64,000 nt of DNA. It comes from Entrophospora sp. SA101 (Eukaryota > Glomeromycota > Glomeromycetes > Entrophosporales > Entrophosporaceae). The notes below the pieces were generated by a model that was not told the origin of the DNA, did not search any database, and worked only from the letters and a program-made list of their open reading frames with translations. Position 1 is the first letter of the stretch, and each line of letters starts with the position of its first letter. The translations under genes and the position numbers were made by a program. The DNA lies in contig CAUDNR010003057.1 in the NCBI GenBank assembly GCA_958430865.1, forward strand, positions 1 to 64,000, in the 5' to 3' direction. This document shows positions 35,975 to 48,455 of the stretch, one piece after another.

Positions 35975-36128
35975 CAGGGTTGGCAAATGTGTGATCCATT
36001 GATGGTCTATTGATGGTCCATTGGGTCCATTAGTGTAATACTTTAACCATATTTAGTATTTTATTAATGGCAATGGACCAGTCCAAAATCCATCTGTTCT
36101 CAATGGACCAGTCAATTTGCCAACCCTG
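35975..36128. mobile_element. hAT-type MITE, 154 bp
   Basis: The ends CAGGGTTGGCAAAT and ATTTGCCAACCCTG (the latter with one mismatch) form inverted repeats, flanked by the exact 8-bp duplication TAACAAAG (35967-35974 and 36129-36136). The interior has GGTCCATT and complementary AATGGACC words. It is non-coding. It sits just beyond the stop of the nuclease-like pseudogene. Confidence 0.85.
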
Positions 36129-36136
36129 TAACAAAG

Positions 36137-36794
36137 TATCTTTACGTTTTTGATTGATCTCTTCTTGATGATGATGAAACACTTACATTGATGAAATATT
36201 TTACATTTTTGACAATAAAGAAATTTATTCACAATTGTTTTTTTTTAATGACATTTTCAAACAAGTCTATAAAAGAATTATGAATTATCCAATACTTACA
36301 CTAAAAATTTTTGCAAATTTTTAAAAACGGTTTTTCTAAACCTTTTAATCATTAATGATTATAATTATAAACTTTTGCTAAATTGTTGATTTTAAAATAA
36401 ATTAATAATTTCTAAAAAAATTTTATAATCATTTTTCAAGTCATGTGATTTATATGAACTCCCGTTATAAAAATATCTCGTTATACGGACATTTTTTGCC
36501 TGTATATACAATGACTAGAATTAAAATATCATCAATATATAAACAAAAATCCCATTATTTATTATTTATTACCATTTCGTCTTCATTCTCATGCTCATAC
36601 TATTGTTACTGCTTTTAAGCTATTACTTCTATTTGAAAAAGTGATCCGCCTATGAAACAGTGAAATGATCAACATTTCTATACGGGACCACAAGTACAAG
36701 AATGAAACATACAGTGTGTTAAGAAAAAAACAGCAGTGACAAAAAATTGCATATCTCAACAATTACATAACATAATTAAATAGTTGAAAGTACC
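36137..36794. other. intergenic, no gene recognised
   Basis: AT-rich non-coding sequence. A short CCCGTTATA...TATAACG-like imperfect repeat at 36461-36489 could be another element end. Confidence 0.4.
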
Positions 36795-37196
36795 GTATTC
36801 TCTGGAATATAAGCACCACTCAAATATAAGCACCAGTATGAATTTGCAATGAAAAAAAACAAAAAAATAGAAAAATAAATATAAGCACCACATATATTTC
36901 AAAATTATTTTTTATTTGATTTTATTTTTATATAATAAATAAAAAATAAGAATTTTTTTTATTTTGACTATTCTTTCCCAGAGTCACCAGACTCCTCCTC
37001 TTCTAATTCATCTAATTCATTAGCTGAATCATCATTTCTATTTAATATTTCACATTCATCTTCCTCATTTTCATTTTCATCCCGATATAAATGTAACACA
37101 AATTATCTGAAATAAAATGTCTTGAATATAAGCACCACCCACAGTTTTGTTGACCAAAACATGTCAAAATGGTGGTGCTTATATTCCAGAGAATAC
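36795..37196 (-). mobile_element. Tigger/pogo deletion derivative keeping an acidic tail
   Basis: Perfect terminal inverted repeats start GTATTCTCTGGAATATAAGC. TA dinucleotides at 36796-36797 and 37194-37195 could be the target duplication of a Tc1/mariner-class element. Inside, the minus strand (about 36965-37090) encodes an acidic stretch rich in Asp/Glu (DENENEEDECEILNRNDD) ending in a stop, as at the C-terminus of pogo-like transposases. The catalytic part is missing. Length is about 400 bp. Confidence 0.68.
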
Positions 37197-37930
37197 AATA
37201 ATTATAGTATGTTGTGACTGTAGACATTCATTTGGAATAGAAGTTGCTGCAATGCATAAATATTTTTTAGCTAATAATGACAGTTGGGAATTCATATTAG
37301 AAATAATGTCAGTGATAGTGTAATAGTGGATAAAATAGTATTTAAAAAAATTTTCATTCATAATTTGTACCCACACGACATTTCCCACTGATCTATAGTA
37401 GGTTGTAAAACATATATATATATATAGTAAAAATTTATAATCGAATGTCTTCACACCCTTGTTTGATACCCTTTCTGTGTAGCAACCACCACCAAATTTG
37501 AGATTATAATATGTATCTGCTTTAAGAAAATTTAAGGCAGATTGTTAATAAAACCAAAAATAATCTGACCCTCAAAGTCAAATTTTGCTTTTATATTCAT
37601 ATGTGTAAAATTTTGTTTGACTCGTCCAATTGTAAATATAAGCAGAAATAAATGTCCAATTAAAAATATTTACAGACTTTTGATCACTTAGGTATGTCTT
37701 TTAATAGATTTTAAAATTTTTCTTTACCTATATACATAAATAAAGATTAGAATAATAAACAAGCAACAATAATGATTAAATTAAATAGTGTTTTATCTCT
37801 GACTTTATTCATTTAATTATTTATCATAGTGATGTTATTAAATATAAGTTAAAATAAAAGAGAAATTTATATACATAAATAAATAATAAACATAACTATT
37901 GATAAAATGTAAAACTTGCTTTGCAGGCTT
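37197..37930. other. intergenic, no gene recognised
   Basis: AT-rich, with a TA microsatellite near 37410-37425. The minus frame at 37179-37454 is not convincing. Confidence 0.4.
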
Positions 37931-38230
37931 CATAGATCTTGTCCTTAACACTTAATTTGATCACTCCTATACGACTATTGAATAATTGATAAAATGTTTG
38001 TTAGTATGTTTTGTTCATAGACCTTGTCCTTAATGCTTCAGTCACTCCTACACAAACTATTGAATAATTGATAAATATTCATTAATATGTTTTGTTCATA
38101 AATCTTGTCCTTAACACTTACTTCAATCACTCCTATACAAACTATTGAATAATTGATAAAATGTTCATTAGTATGTTTTGTTCATAGATCTTGTCCTTAA
38201 TGCTTACTTTGATCACTCCTATACAAACTG
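37931..38230. repeat. minisatellite, about 86-bp unit, three and a half copies
   Basis: The unit begins CATAGATCTTGTCCTTAACA and includes CACTCCTATACAAACTATTG and ATGTTCATTAGTATGTTTTG. Copies differ by a few substitutions and small indels. Non-coding. Confidence 0.85.
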
Positions 38231-38544
38231 GATCTTAATAAGATGATTCGTTGTCATCATTTGCATATTATTGTTTAATTTTGCTATAACAACTATTGAT
38301 TGATGGATATTCATAATAATCATTAATGAAACTTTAATCAATATAAAGTCAGGAATATAAAACAATAATTAATAAAATACCTTTTAGTTTTTGCTGAATC
38401 CCATTTACATAAAAATTTTTCAAGACTATTAAATCTCTATAAAATAGTTTTTCATGAATCTTTCTAAAATTTATTGACCAACACCATAAAGTAATAACCA
38501 TATGAAAGCTTAAAGTATCTTACACCTTCTCATTTACTATCAAG

Positions 38545-39124
38545 CAGTGTATAAAATTCAGCAGGAGGGTGTAACAAAATAAATTAACTAAAATTTAAAT
38601 TTGTCACTTATGCAATTATAGGTAATTTCTATGGAGAAATTAAATTTGCAAATGGAAATAAATTTAGTGGAATCATTGACAAAGGAGAACTTAATAAGAA
38701 TAAATTCAACAAACTTTTCTTCAGTACTATAAAATAATAATAGAGAAATCAATTACATTCAGTTGTGAAAACACAATTTAGATACTGATGAGGATTTTCC
38801 TTTTAATAATTCAAATATATTATTAGTTGCTAGAATAGGATTTCTTATACCCCTTTCTAATGCTCATGTAGAAAGAAGATTTCTCAAACAAAGTTAATTA
38901 AAAATAATATGAGAAAACAAATGAATGTAGACACATTAGATGATCATTTAATAATGGACCACAAATTGAAAATTTTGATTTTTTAAAAGCACTAGAGCAT
39001 TGGAAAAATAAAAAACAAGAAGGATAATACAATATTCATTATAACAATTAAATTAAAAATTTCTAAAAAATGTATGCACGCGGGTTGCGTAACGTTATAC
39101 CATCCCGCTGAATTTTACACACTG
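38545..39124 (+). mobile_element. hAT deletion derivative, 580 bp
   Basis: The ends CAGTGTATAAAATTCAGC and GCTGAATTTTACACACTG are inverted repeats with one mismatch, flanked by the exact 8-bp duplication CTATCAAG (38537-38544 and 39125-39132). The similarity of the ends extends inward past GGAGGGTGTAAC. The inside keeps only the 3' end of a transposase. Confidence 0.87.
38780..39027 (+). pseudogene. hAT transposase C-terminal dimerisation fragment
   Basis: The plus frame gives FLIPLSNAHVERRF, and after one stop or frame change KNNMRKQMNVDTLDDHL, then FDFLKALEHWKNK. This is the hAT dimerisation region (SNAxxERxFS, then RxxM...L). It is broken by stops. Confidence 0.68.
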
Positions 39125-39132
39125 CTATCAAG

Positions 39133-40664
39133 TCTTTAAAGCAATAATCTGAGCTTTGAAATGAAAAAGTAATACCATTTTTGAATAGTCGTGAATTTAC
39201 GCAGAGAAGACCTTTCAGTATGAAAAGGTATTCATTAGAAAGCTTTAATGGAGTATTTTCATTTTTACTCTAATAACGAAGTTCGAGTTTATTATAAAAT
39301 TAACGAGATATTTTAAAAAAGCTTCATGTGACACGATTAATTTCAAATTTTTTAATTTGACATGTCACACGACTAATAATAAATAATAAATTGTGTGGTT
39401 AACCAGATTTGCAAAAATACCTATCAATACCAAATATGGTTAAAATGGACCACTATATATATTACTTGACACTTTTTAAAAAAAATAAATTTTTTTTTAA
39501 ATTTTCGGCATGTAACCAGTACAAATTTAGAAATTATCTCCAGAAAATCAATAATTGACTGGATAATAAATAATAATGTTACACCCGACAAACCCGACAA
39601 ATTTTTAACGGTTCTACTTTTTTTTTATAACTTTACAATTTCGGATGTTAATATTACATAAATGGATTAGGTTACAAATAGCTGTAATTTTTTTCATGCA
39701 CACACTATGAATTCTTCAAATTTTAATATTGAATCTTTAATTATCCATCCGACCACAGGAAAGAATTAAAAGTTAGGATGGTGAAAAAAAAAAATTATTA
39801 TTATTATGATTTTATGTCCTCCCGTGCTTTCCTTCCGGGAATATATTCATTTTAATACCTTTACAACAGAGCTATGTATATTTTCATCTATCGTTAATAA
39901 GAATTCGCATCCAACTTTGTTAGATTACTATTTCAAGAAAACTGTAATAATAGTCTCGGACCAAGCCATAAATACATTGCCAAAACCCATTCATAAATCA
40001 TATTCGTGCAACTGTGTCAAGCAATGAATTATTTTGGTAAAGAAATAGGGGAATGATAATCAAATGCTAATTCATTGTCAATTATTTACTATTCTAATTG
40101 TAGTCAAAAATATTTCAATCTATTTTGTCCCTCGCTCTTTTTTCTTAATAAAAATCTTTACACAAACAAAATCGTTTTATTTGTACAATAACTCCACATA
40201 AAACTTTTCAGGGGATTGAATTTTTAGGGACCAGTTTACTATTTTTAACTGTTACACGCACGAACAGAGAGAAGAAATCTCTCCTTGCAAGTTTACAACA
40301 ATATATAATTCTAAATTTTACAAGCAATTGATCAAAATAATGTTAGAAATATATAACATCAATAGCCCCATTATCCGACTCTGAGATAACCAAGTCAATA
40401 AAGCATGCTTGGAAAAGAAAATGGCAACAGAACCCATACCTTAAAAATAAACCCTCCCGCCAACATATACATCTAGCCATTAATATATGGGGATTGTGCA
40501 ATTTGTATTTTTCTCACATATATATAAAATTTGCTCTTCTTTCGCATTTCATTACAAATGATGTGCATCGATAAAACAAATATATTTATCATTGATCCAA
40601 ATAACAAAATTTAACATGCAAAGACTTTAAGACAAGAACATATAGCAAACTATATGCCTTTGAT
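39133..40664. other. intergenic, no gene recognised
   Basis: AT-rich non-coding sequence. The plus ORF 39806-40027 has no family resemblance. I see no RNA gene. Confidence 0.4.
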
Positions 40665-40895
40665 CTATATTACATCTCCCACGATCTCTAAAATATCACA
40701 ACTGGCATTCACGTGGGCTCGAAGTTGACACGAAAACTTTGTCTCTTGGACTGATTTCGACGTTGTTTTTATAAGGCATTTTACATCTTCCCACTGAGAA
40801 AATAATAAACGCAATGCATTGAAACTCATAATACTTGGAAATATTGGATTTGCAATTGGACATTTGTACTCTAGGAAGTTGATTGTGAGCAGCAT
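40665..40895 (-). CDS. hypothetical 76-residue ORF
   Basis: From ATG 40895 the frame runs to a stop at 40665. Base composition is less AT-biased than its surroundings, and the peptide (for example QWEDVKCLIKTTSKSVQETK) looks protein-like. It is divergent from the histidine kinase gene, about 240 bp away. No motif, signal or membrane helix is evident. It may be an exon of a longer gene or a relic. Confidence 0.3.
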   Translation of the reverse strand: MLLTINFLEYKCPIANPIFPSIMSFNALRLLFSQWEDVKCLIKTTSKSVQETKFSCQLRAHVNASCDILEIVGDVI

Positions 40896-41131
40896 ATCAA
40901 ATTTTGGCCCCTGTAATCTTTTTGTAGCACAATGTCTATATATATATAACTCCCTTTTTTCTAATACTAACGCTATATATATAAAAATAAAATGAATGAA
41001 ATTCCCTATTTCCTTTTTTATTTTAGAAAAAAAAAATTTCAGTGTGAAATTCAGTGCGTTAATTTATCGTTTTTTAATTCTTTTTTAAAATAAGATAGAA
41101 AAATTAATTATACACATAATAATTAGATTAT

Positions 41132-44100
41132 ATGCCAAATTCTAATTGGCTTTTAAAAAAAGACACTGCTAGTAGTGGTCGTTCTCAACGAAGCATTCCT
41201 CATATTTTAAGTGGCATCTTTCCTGGTTTAAGACAAATAATGAACGAAAACAATAACAACGATATTATTAATAATTCTTCTCCTGCGATTAGTAAATTAG
41301 ATTCCTCATCAAATACACAACAAATAATTGAAAAATCAATTAAAAATGATGGCGATGATGACGACGATAACGCATATAATCAACAAGATCTTTCTGAAAA
41401 ATTATCAACAGCAATTACAATAGTTAATAATGATAAAGATAATAACAATAATGTTAATTTTGCCACAGCCATATCTACATCTACCACAACTAATATTAAT
41501 ACTAATAATACTACAACAGCTTCTGCAACGACAAATATACAATCACCGTCTAATTATGATGATTTTAATAGACAACCACGTACCTCAGATGTTTTTTCTG
41601 AAGCTAGAACTGATTTCATACATCTTTACGATACAAACAATTTGTCAAATTATGAAATTAACAAAAATAATAAGAAAGAATCTCTCACTCGTAACAAATT
41701 TCCTGGTTCAAAAAACACATATTATAGAAATATCTTTATTAATGATAATTCTTCACTTCATAGAATAGGAAATGTTTGTTGCAGACAATTTAATCCAACA
41801 AATCATTCGATTTACACAATATTAGTACCATCAATAATATTTCTAATAGGAATATTACTTGGTTTAGTTACCTATTTTGTATTGATAAAAAACCAAAAAC
41901 AGAATTTCGATGACTCAATTTTATATAATTGTGATGAACGTATGAAAGCTATAATCAATGGTTTTATTAATAGTTTGGATATAACAAGAGATTTTCTAGC
42001 CTTCGTCACTGTTGCTACAAATATTAATATTACAGCTGTAAATCGTTTTGGGGATTTATCTTCATTTGATGATTCGGTAATTATAAATTTAAAGTTTTTT
42101 TTTTTTAATTTCTTTCATATTATTTTGGAGACATCTGAATTTATTTTTAGAAAAAAAAAAAAAAACAAAAATTGTAGTTATTAGATGAATGATTAATTTA
42201 TTTTATTAAATATTTTTATAATTAATTTTAATTAAGTTTTTATTTTCTTAATGAAGAAACTTCTAATTATTTGTTTTAAAATTATTTATATATATATACA
42301 TATATATACATATATACAGAATATAAGGTCTATAAATTTTGCTCCGCGTATAGAAAATGATAAGCGATTACTTTGGGAAAAAGATAATGGACCGATAAAT
42401 GAATTAAATGCTAACGGTGAATTCGTATATCGTGGAAATGCTTCTGAATATTTTCCTATTCAATATTCATATCCTATACCACGCGCAACTTATTATGATA
42501 TCTTTTCAGAGTCTAAGCGTGCTTCATCTATTACAAAAGCAAGAGAAACAAAAAACATGACTTTAACTAATAAGTTACCATTAGCTAGTAACGCGAGCAT
42601 CGGAGGAATTTTTGTATTTTTTCCTTTTTATGCAAATGCATTTAGCAAAAATAACCCACCTGACTCAGATGTTGATGGCGTTATATTTGGCATCTATGAT
42701 ATTGACACAAATTTTGCAAATATTTTGAACCAATTAAATGATGTTGGCGTTGCTCTTCGAATATTAGATCACGATGATGACGATTCTGTCTTATTTGATT
42801 CCAGATTACAATCAAATCAAACAATATATCGTGCTCAACCTCCTTTTGTTTCTGAGCACCAAGTTTTGGACAGAGCTTGGAAATTTGAATGTTATGTCTC
42901 GGAATCTTTATACCAATCGGCAATTCCCCATGTTATTCCTTCTATTTCCTTGGTCATTTTCATAATTTTTTTTGGTTTTTTAGGTTTATTAACTTCTAAA
43001 TACTTTAAAAAATATTTATACACCAGGGATATGGCTAACATTCAAACTCAAAAATTAGGCAGAACTCAAAGTTTACTCAAAGCAATGACTGCTGATAGTA
43101 AGGCTGTATTAGAAGCGATAGCTGACCCTTTGGTTGCCTTGAATTCAAAAGGTGAAATAGTTGGCGCAAACAAACATGCTTTAAAATTGACCGGTTATTC
43201 TCCTGACGACATCAAAGTTGAAAATAAAATGCATATAAGTCATTTACTATTACCTCATCCTGATACTCCTCCAATTTTTGATGATAATAATAATGGTATT
43301 GGCTTAACAAGAGATTCAAATCAATCGGAAGTGGCTGTCAGACCTGGTATGAAAGATGTATTTGCAAGAAGAAAGGATGGTACCACTTTTGAATCCGAAG
43401 CAAACTTTTCCCAACCTGTTGTTGAAAAAAATTATTTCACTCAAGTTGTAATGTTTAGAGATGTCACTTTCAAAAAAGAAAATGAAAGGGCTGTAATCGA
43501 AGCAAAAAATGAGGCTGATCTGGCAAATCAATCTAAAACCGAATTCTTATTTTTCTTATGTCACGAAATTCGTAATCCAGCTCACGCCATATTAGGTTTC
43601 GTAGATATGTTACAAAAGTCTTTAAAAAATCAATACGAAGAATTAGATTATATCACGGCAGCAGGAAAATTTTTGAATTTCATAGTAAACGATGTGCTTG
43701 ATTTAACTCATCTGACAAATCCTTCTCCTTACGAAATAGAATTAAAATCTGAAGAAATGGATCCTTATTTGTTAATTCAAAATATTGCTAAAATCCAATC
43801 AATTGAGGCCTCAAGTAAAAGGATTAACCTGAAGACCATCATACATAGTGATCTCCCGAAAAAATTATATAGCGATCCGCATCGATTAGAACAAGTGTTA
43901 AATAAACTGTTGGCCAGATCAATTGAAGTTTCACCGGAGGGCAGTGTTATCGAATTAGAGTTACAGGTATTAAAACAAAGTAAATCAAAAGGTGTTCTAA
44001 CAAGAGTTTCTGTAAAAGATCATAGCAAAGGATTTCGTACAGACGAGGAAATTTCGGAATTGTTTAAACCTTACTCGAAAACAAATTCAAGTATTGGGTC

Positions 44101-46347
44101 AAGGTTTCATGCTCAAGGTTTATCAATGGCATTAGCTCAAGCTATTATTAAGGTTATGGGTGGTAGATTAACGGTTGATAAAATCACAAAATCTACTCAA
44201 CATGCTAGTAGAGTTTGGTTTGACATATGGATATTAACTGAAGATGCAAAATATTCAATCAGAGAATCATTTGATACAAATATTAGTAGAAATGGATCTA
44301 GTGGTGGTGGCGATGGACTTGGTTACGTATTATTTAACAGTAAATTTGGTAGCGCTCCCAGTTCAACTGATGGTAGAAATCTTAATTATGTATTAGAAGT
44401 GGACACAATTGATTCTGATAATAAAGCACAATTAAGAAGTTCTAAAAGCATGTCAATTGCAATGCCTAAACGTAGCCATAAATCTTATAAAAATGCACCT
44501 CATAAAATAAACTCAAAGCAATCAAAAATGACAACAAGTGGTGAAGAATCAGATGATGATGTCCGTAGTATTAATAAACAACAATCTAATTCGATAAATA
44601 ATAATAAAGATAGCGGTATTAGTAGTAGTATTAGTAAAAATAACACTTTTATTAGGAAAGGTTCAATAATGTTGGCAGTATTAGGTAATAAATCGTCAAA
44701 AGATGCAAATAAATCAATTATGAAAGATAATAATAGTAATAATAATAAGCTAAAAGATGCAGTAAATAATAAAAGTAATAATGCGTTAGGTTCTGGTGGG
44801 TCATCTTCAACAATAATAACAATAAATAATAATAATGATAACAACAACAATTTACATTTGCCAATAACGAATGATGATATAATACATAATCATATTCAAA
44901 CTAATAATGAAATATCAGTAACAACAACAAATTCTTTAATTGAAAACGCTAATATTAATTCTTCAAACTTATCGCCTGGTTTACCTCCAATCGTAACCTA
45001 TTATTCTGGTGATAATGACGGACAAGAGGAGCTAGTTTTAAATAATAATGATTCCATAAATGATGACTTACAAGAAGACTATCATTCTTCGCCGCAACAA
45101 CAAAGTATGTATTTACCTATTATATCATCTTCACCATCATCATCAAAAATAACCTCAAATCATAATAATGATGGCGATAATACCATATTATTAAAACATC
45201 ATTCTACTACTTCATCGTTTGATATAGTCAATGCTGATGATAATAAATCAAGTAATAATGTCAATTCACCACGATCGTCATCAAATCATCCATTACACAT
45301 AACGCTTCCCAATACAATATCCATAACAAACAAAGAAAATTCACCATCATCAAACGCGCCTCATACACCTCCACCATCATCACATGCACCTAGACCACCG
45401 TCATTGATTATGTCCGCCTATTTGGCGCAAGTGGCTCAAAACAATACTGATGGTGATGGTAGCGTTAATGATGATGATGGTGATATCAATAATAATAATA
45501 AAGACGAGAAATCTTCGTCATCCGAATCCGAATCCAAATCCAAATCCGAATCCAAATCCAGATCTTCGTTAAAACAATCATCGCACCATTCATTACCACC
45601 GGCGGCATCATCATCGCATGAAAAACCATTAAATGTTTTATTGGTAGAAGACAATTTAGTTTGTCAGAGAGTCACCTCGAAAATGTTACTGAGAAATAAT
45701 TTTACGGTTGAATTAGCAAATCACGGTAAAGAAGCTATAGAAATGGTAAAAAAATCTATTATAAAACAACAATTATTACATCCACAAAAACAAAAACAAA
45801 AACCAAATAACGATGAAATATCAGTTGAAGTTAGTGGCACTGACAATGTTAAGGTTGATAATGGTGATAAGTTTTGGAATGACGATGGTAACAATGATAA
45901 CAAAGTGATTTATAATGCTGATGATATAGGCTATTGTTGTATACTAATGGATATTATAACACCTGTGATGAATGGATATGAAGCAACAAAACTATTAAGA
46001 GATAATGGTATCGATATACCTATATTAGCCTTGACAGCTAATAGTTTTGGTAGTGATGTTAAAAAATCTACAGAAGTTGGTATGGATGCGTTTTTAACTA
46101 AGCCGATAAACGAAACTGTAAGTTATTTTATTTTTACTTTAACTTAATCTATATAATTGATATAAATATAAATATTAATAATCATTATTTGATACTTTGA
46201 TAGCAATTGATTAATGCAATTAACAAAGAGATAGAGAATTATAAAAATAATAAATTGCAACATCAACTTAAAAAAGCAGTCGAAGATGAAGATGAAATAT
46301 ATATTGAACAATCACCACAATCTTTACATTCATTAAGGTCTTCTTGA
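41132..46347 (+). CDS. CHASE-PAS hybrid histidine kinase with degenerate ATP-binding boxes
   Basis: A membrane sensor of the two-component phosphorelay. Exons 41132-42076, 42320-46117 and 46204-46347 join to 1628 residues; a short exon may be missing between the first two. Layout: Asn/Ser-rich cytosolic head; membrane helix (about 226-252); extracellular CHASE domain with INFAPRIENDKRLLWEKD and ASEYFPIQYSYPIP; second helix (about 520-545); PAS (about 575-705); HisKA with phospho-His730 in CHEIRNP; ATPase-like region; about 450 low-complexity residues; receiver with Asp1526 in ILMDIITPVMNG and Lys in LTKPI. N-box, G1 and G2 are altered (KLLARSIE, DHSKG, QGLSMA). CHASE kinases in plants bind cytokinin; ligand here is unknown. 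The receiver carries a low-complexity insert. Confidence 0.88.
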
Positions 46348-46683
46348 TCCTTTTTCTATTATTTATTATTCACTACTCATTACTCTTTTACCAAATCACA
46401 TACATGCATCATATTTTAATTAAAAATTCATCGTCACATTAAATGTTTTGCATATAATATATATTTAGTGTTTGTTTATTTTTAAATATTGTAAGCTGTT
46501 ATATTAATAATATTTGTATATTATAAAAAAATTAATTTTATATAAAAAATTTTGTATATATTAAATCAATACAATCACATTGTTGTTAACGAATATAACT
46601 ACTGCAAAAACTCGCATCCCCCAATGGCATGGATAAACTAAAGGGAGGTTATTCATTGAACCCAAATTTCTCTTCTAAATGGT
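46348..46683. other. 3' flank of the histidine kinase gene
   Basis: AT-rich non-coding sequence between the kinase stop and the Fanzor-like relic. A mirrored copy lies at 60213-60548. Confidence 0.4.
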
Positions 46684-47746
46684 ATTGGCACCCGTCCACC
46701 AGTAGAGTTTATGGACAAGAAAATATTTCTTATATTCGAGCGGCGTTTACGTCACGATTCCAGTGAGTCTATGTGCATACTATAAGAAATCAGAAAATAT
46801 CAATATAAAGTTTCTAATAGCAAACCAGACATATATCCTTACATACTCGGAATGACCAGGATTTCTGACGTTAATCAAACCACCAATCACACAAAGAACA
46901 AATCTTACTTGTCCAAAATTCATCGATCATCCTCGCTCTACACCTCTTCTTCAATTCTTGATACAATCATTTTTACTGGTCTCGACGCATGACCTCTAGA
47001 ATTATTAGAAAATCGCCCATCTCCGGATGCCACCATTGTCCTGTTATTTTTCTTCATTATCCTTTCACATATAATATTTTCTGACGATTGATATATGATT
47101 TCCATCACATGCTACCTATAACAATATCTTTAATATATTCTCCAACATATGCATGCTCTTTTTGAATTCCACGGCACAAGGTGTTGGCTTCACATGGTGA
47201 TGCTGGAATATCTGTTTAGAGAATTGTTACACGAGCTAAGTACCTACTATGTAAAATAATTTCCACACTGTTATTATGCTTAATCTATACTTCTCACTTT
47301 TTTCCTTGCTCTTATGAATCCAGCTTGAGAATACCGTTCCTTTGTTGAGCAATAAATCATATTCTTCTTATCTTCTCCATTCACTGCTGTAAATAAATTC
47401 TTTCAACCTGGGTCCAATTCAACCATATGGTCATTTTCACAAATACCCAAAGGATGAAAATTACCCTCATTATTAAATCCATATGCATTTATTTCATTGC
47501 GTTCTTCAATAATTTTATGGCATCCATTTTTCTTGAATCTAAAACATTAACTGTCGATTTCAAATTTTTTAAAATTATAAATTTTTTGCATACTATTTCT
47601 TTTGGTTGCAGGATTTGCGTTTTTTCTCCTGAAGTATATATATAGCCTTTCAACTCTTTTAAATCACTGCATCTTTTAATTCACAGCAACAAAAATGTGA
47701 TATGTGCTAAGCCTATTTCTTCATAAAGTAAGAGTTGGTAAAATTT
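46684..47746 (-). pseudogene. TnpB/Fanzor-like RuvC nuclease relic (left copy)
   Basis: The minus strand carries, in order, HMVELDPG (RuvC-I Asp), NLFTAVNGEDKKNMIYCSTK, YINRQKILYVKRIM, VASGDGRFSNNSRGHASRP, DEFWTSKICSLCDWW and VCKDICLVC (two CxxC pairs of the zinc site), and WNRDVNAARI (RuvC-III Asp). This order and the NRDxNAA motif are diagnostic of the TnpB/Fanzor family of RNA-guided transposon nucleases. In-frame stops (for example right after the RuvC-I block) and at least one frameshift show it is dead. No guide-RNA end could be defined. Confidence 0.62.
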
Positions 47747-48455
47747 TCTCCAATCCTCAACTTTCTTAAAAAGCTTAATTAAACCTGCTTGAATTTGTTT
47801 TATTCTTTTCTTTTTCTAAATCGTCCAGCAAAATAATGGGATATTGGATTTGCTTTCTTTATAATAAGTCAATAAGTTATAATTATCTTTCAATTATTTC
47901 TCAGGATTTCTTTTTTCTCAAAGTTTAAAATAAATAATCCTGACCATGGATTTTGTTTTGAGTATGACTTGATAATCGTTCTAATTAGTTTATTCTTGCT
48001 TGTGCTTCTGCTAATTACTTCCCATTCTGATTATCATACTTTAACGTTTGTAAGATGTCCAGCTTATTATTTATTTGTTGAGTTTTAGAAATTGAAATAA
48101 TCAGCACTTTTTATTATGTCCAGTGAATATTTAAATAGCAAGTTCAATGAATTTATTAGTGATAATCTTTGCCTATTTTCCCTCGCAAATGTATAAAAAA
48201 TAAGATGGAGGGAGAATGTTATTATAGAACAAGGAACAAAATATCACTGATTGTTTAATCTTGAAATTTTGAAATTTTTGTTCACTTTATTACTAATTCC
48301 ACTAATGTTATATAATCATTGATAATAAATCATAATGGAAACGATAACATAACAATTATTTAGTAGATTAATAATTTTCCTTTAATTAAAAAATAAAAAT
48401 AAAAATAACTATAATATATGTTGGAATGGAATATACGTAATAACATAGATATATT
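47747..48455. other. intergenic, possibly the decayed 5' part of the Fanzor-like gene
   Basis: Minus frames near 47750-47900 give Lys-rich scraps that might belong to the N-terminal part of the nuclease, but I cannot align them. Towards 48455 lies the 3' flank of the copper-fist gene. Mirrored at 58441-59149. Confidence 0.3.

Noticed and set aside
44500..44850. Leu/Ser-rich ORF opposite the histidine kinase
   Set aside because: Antisense shadow of the Asn/Asp/Ser-rich linker of the kinase.
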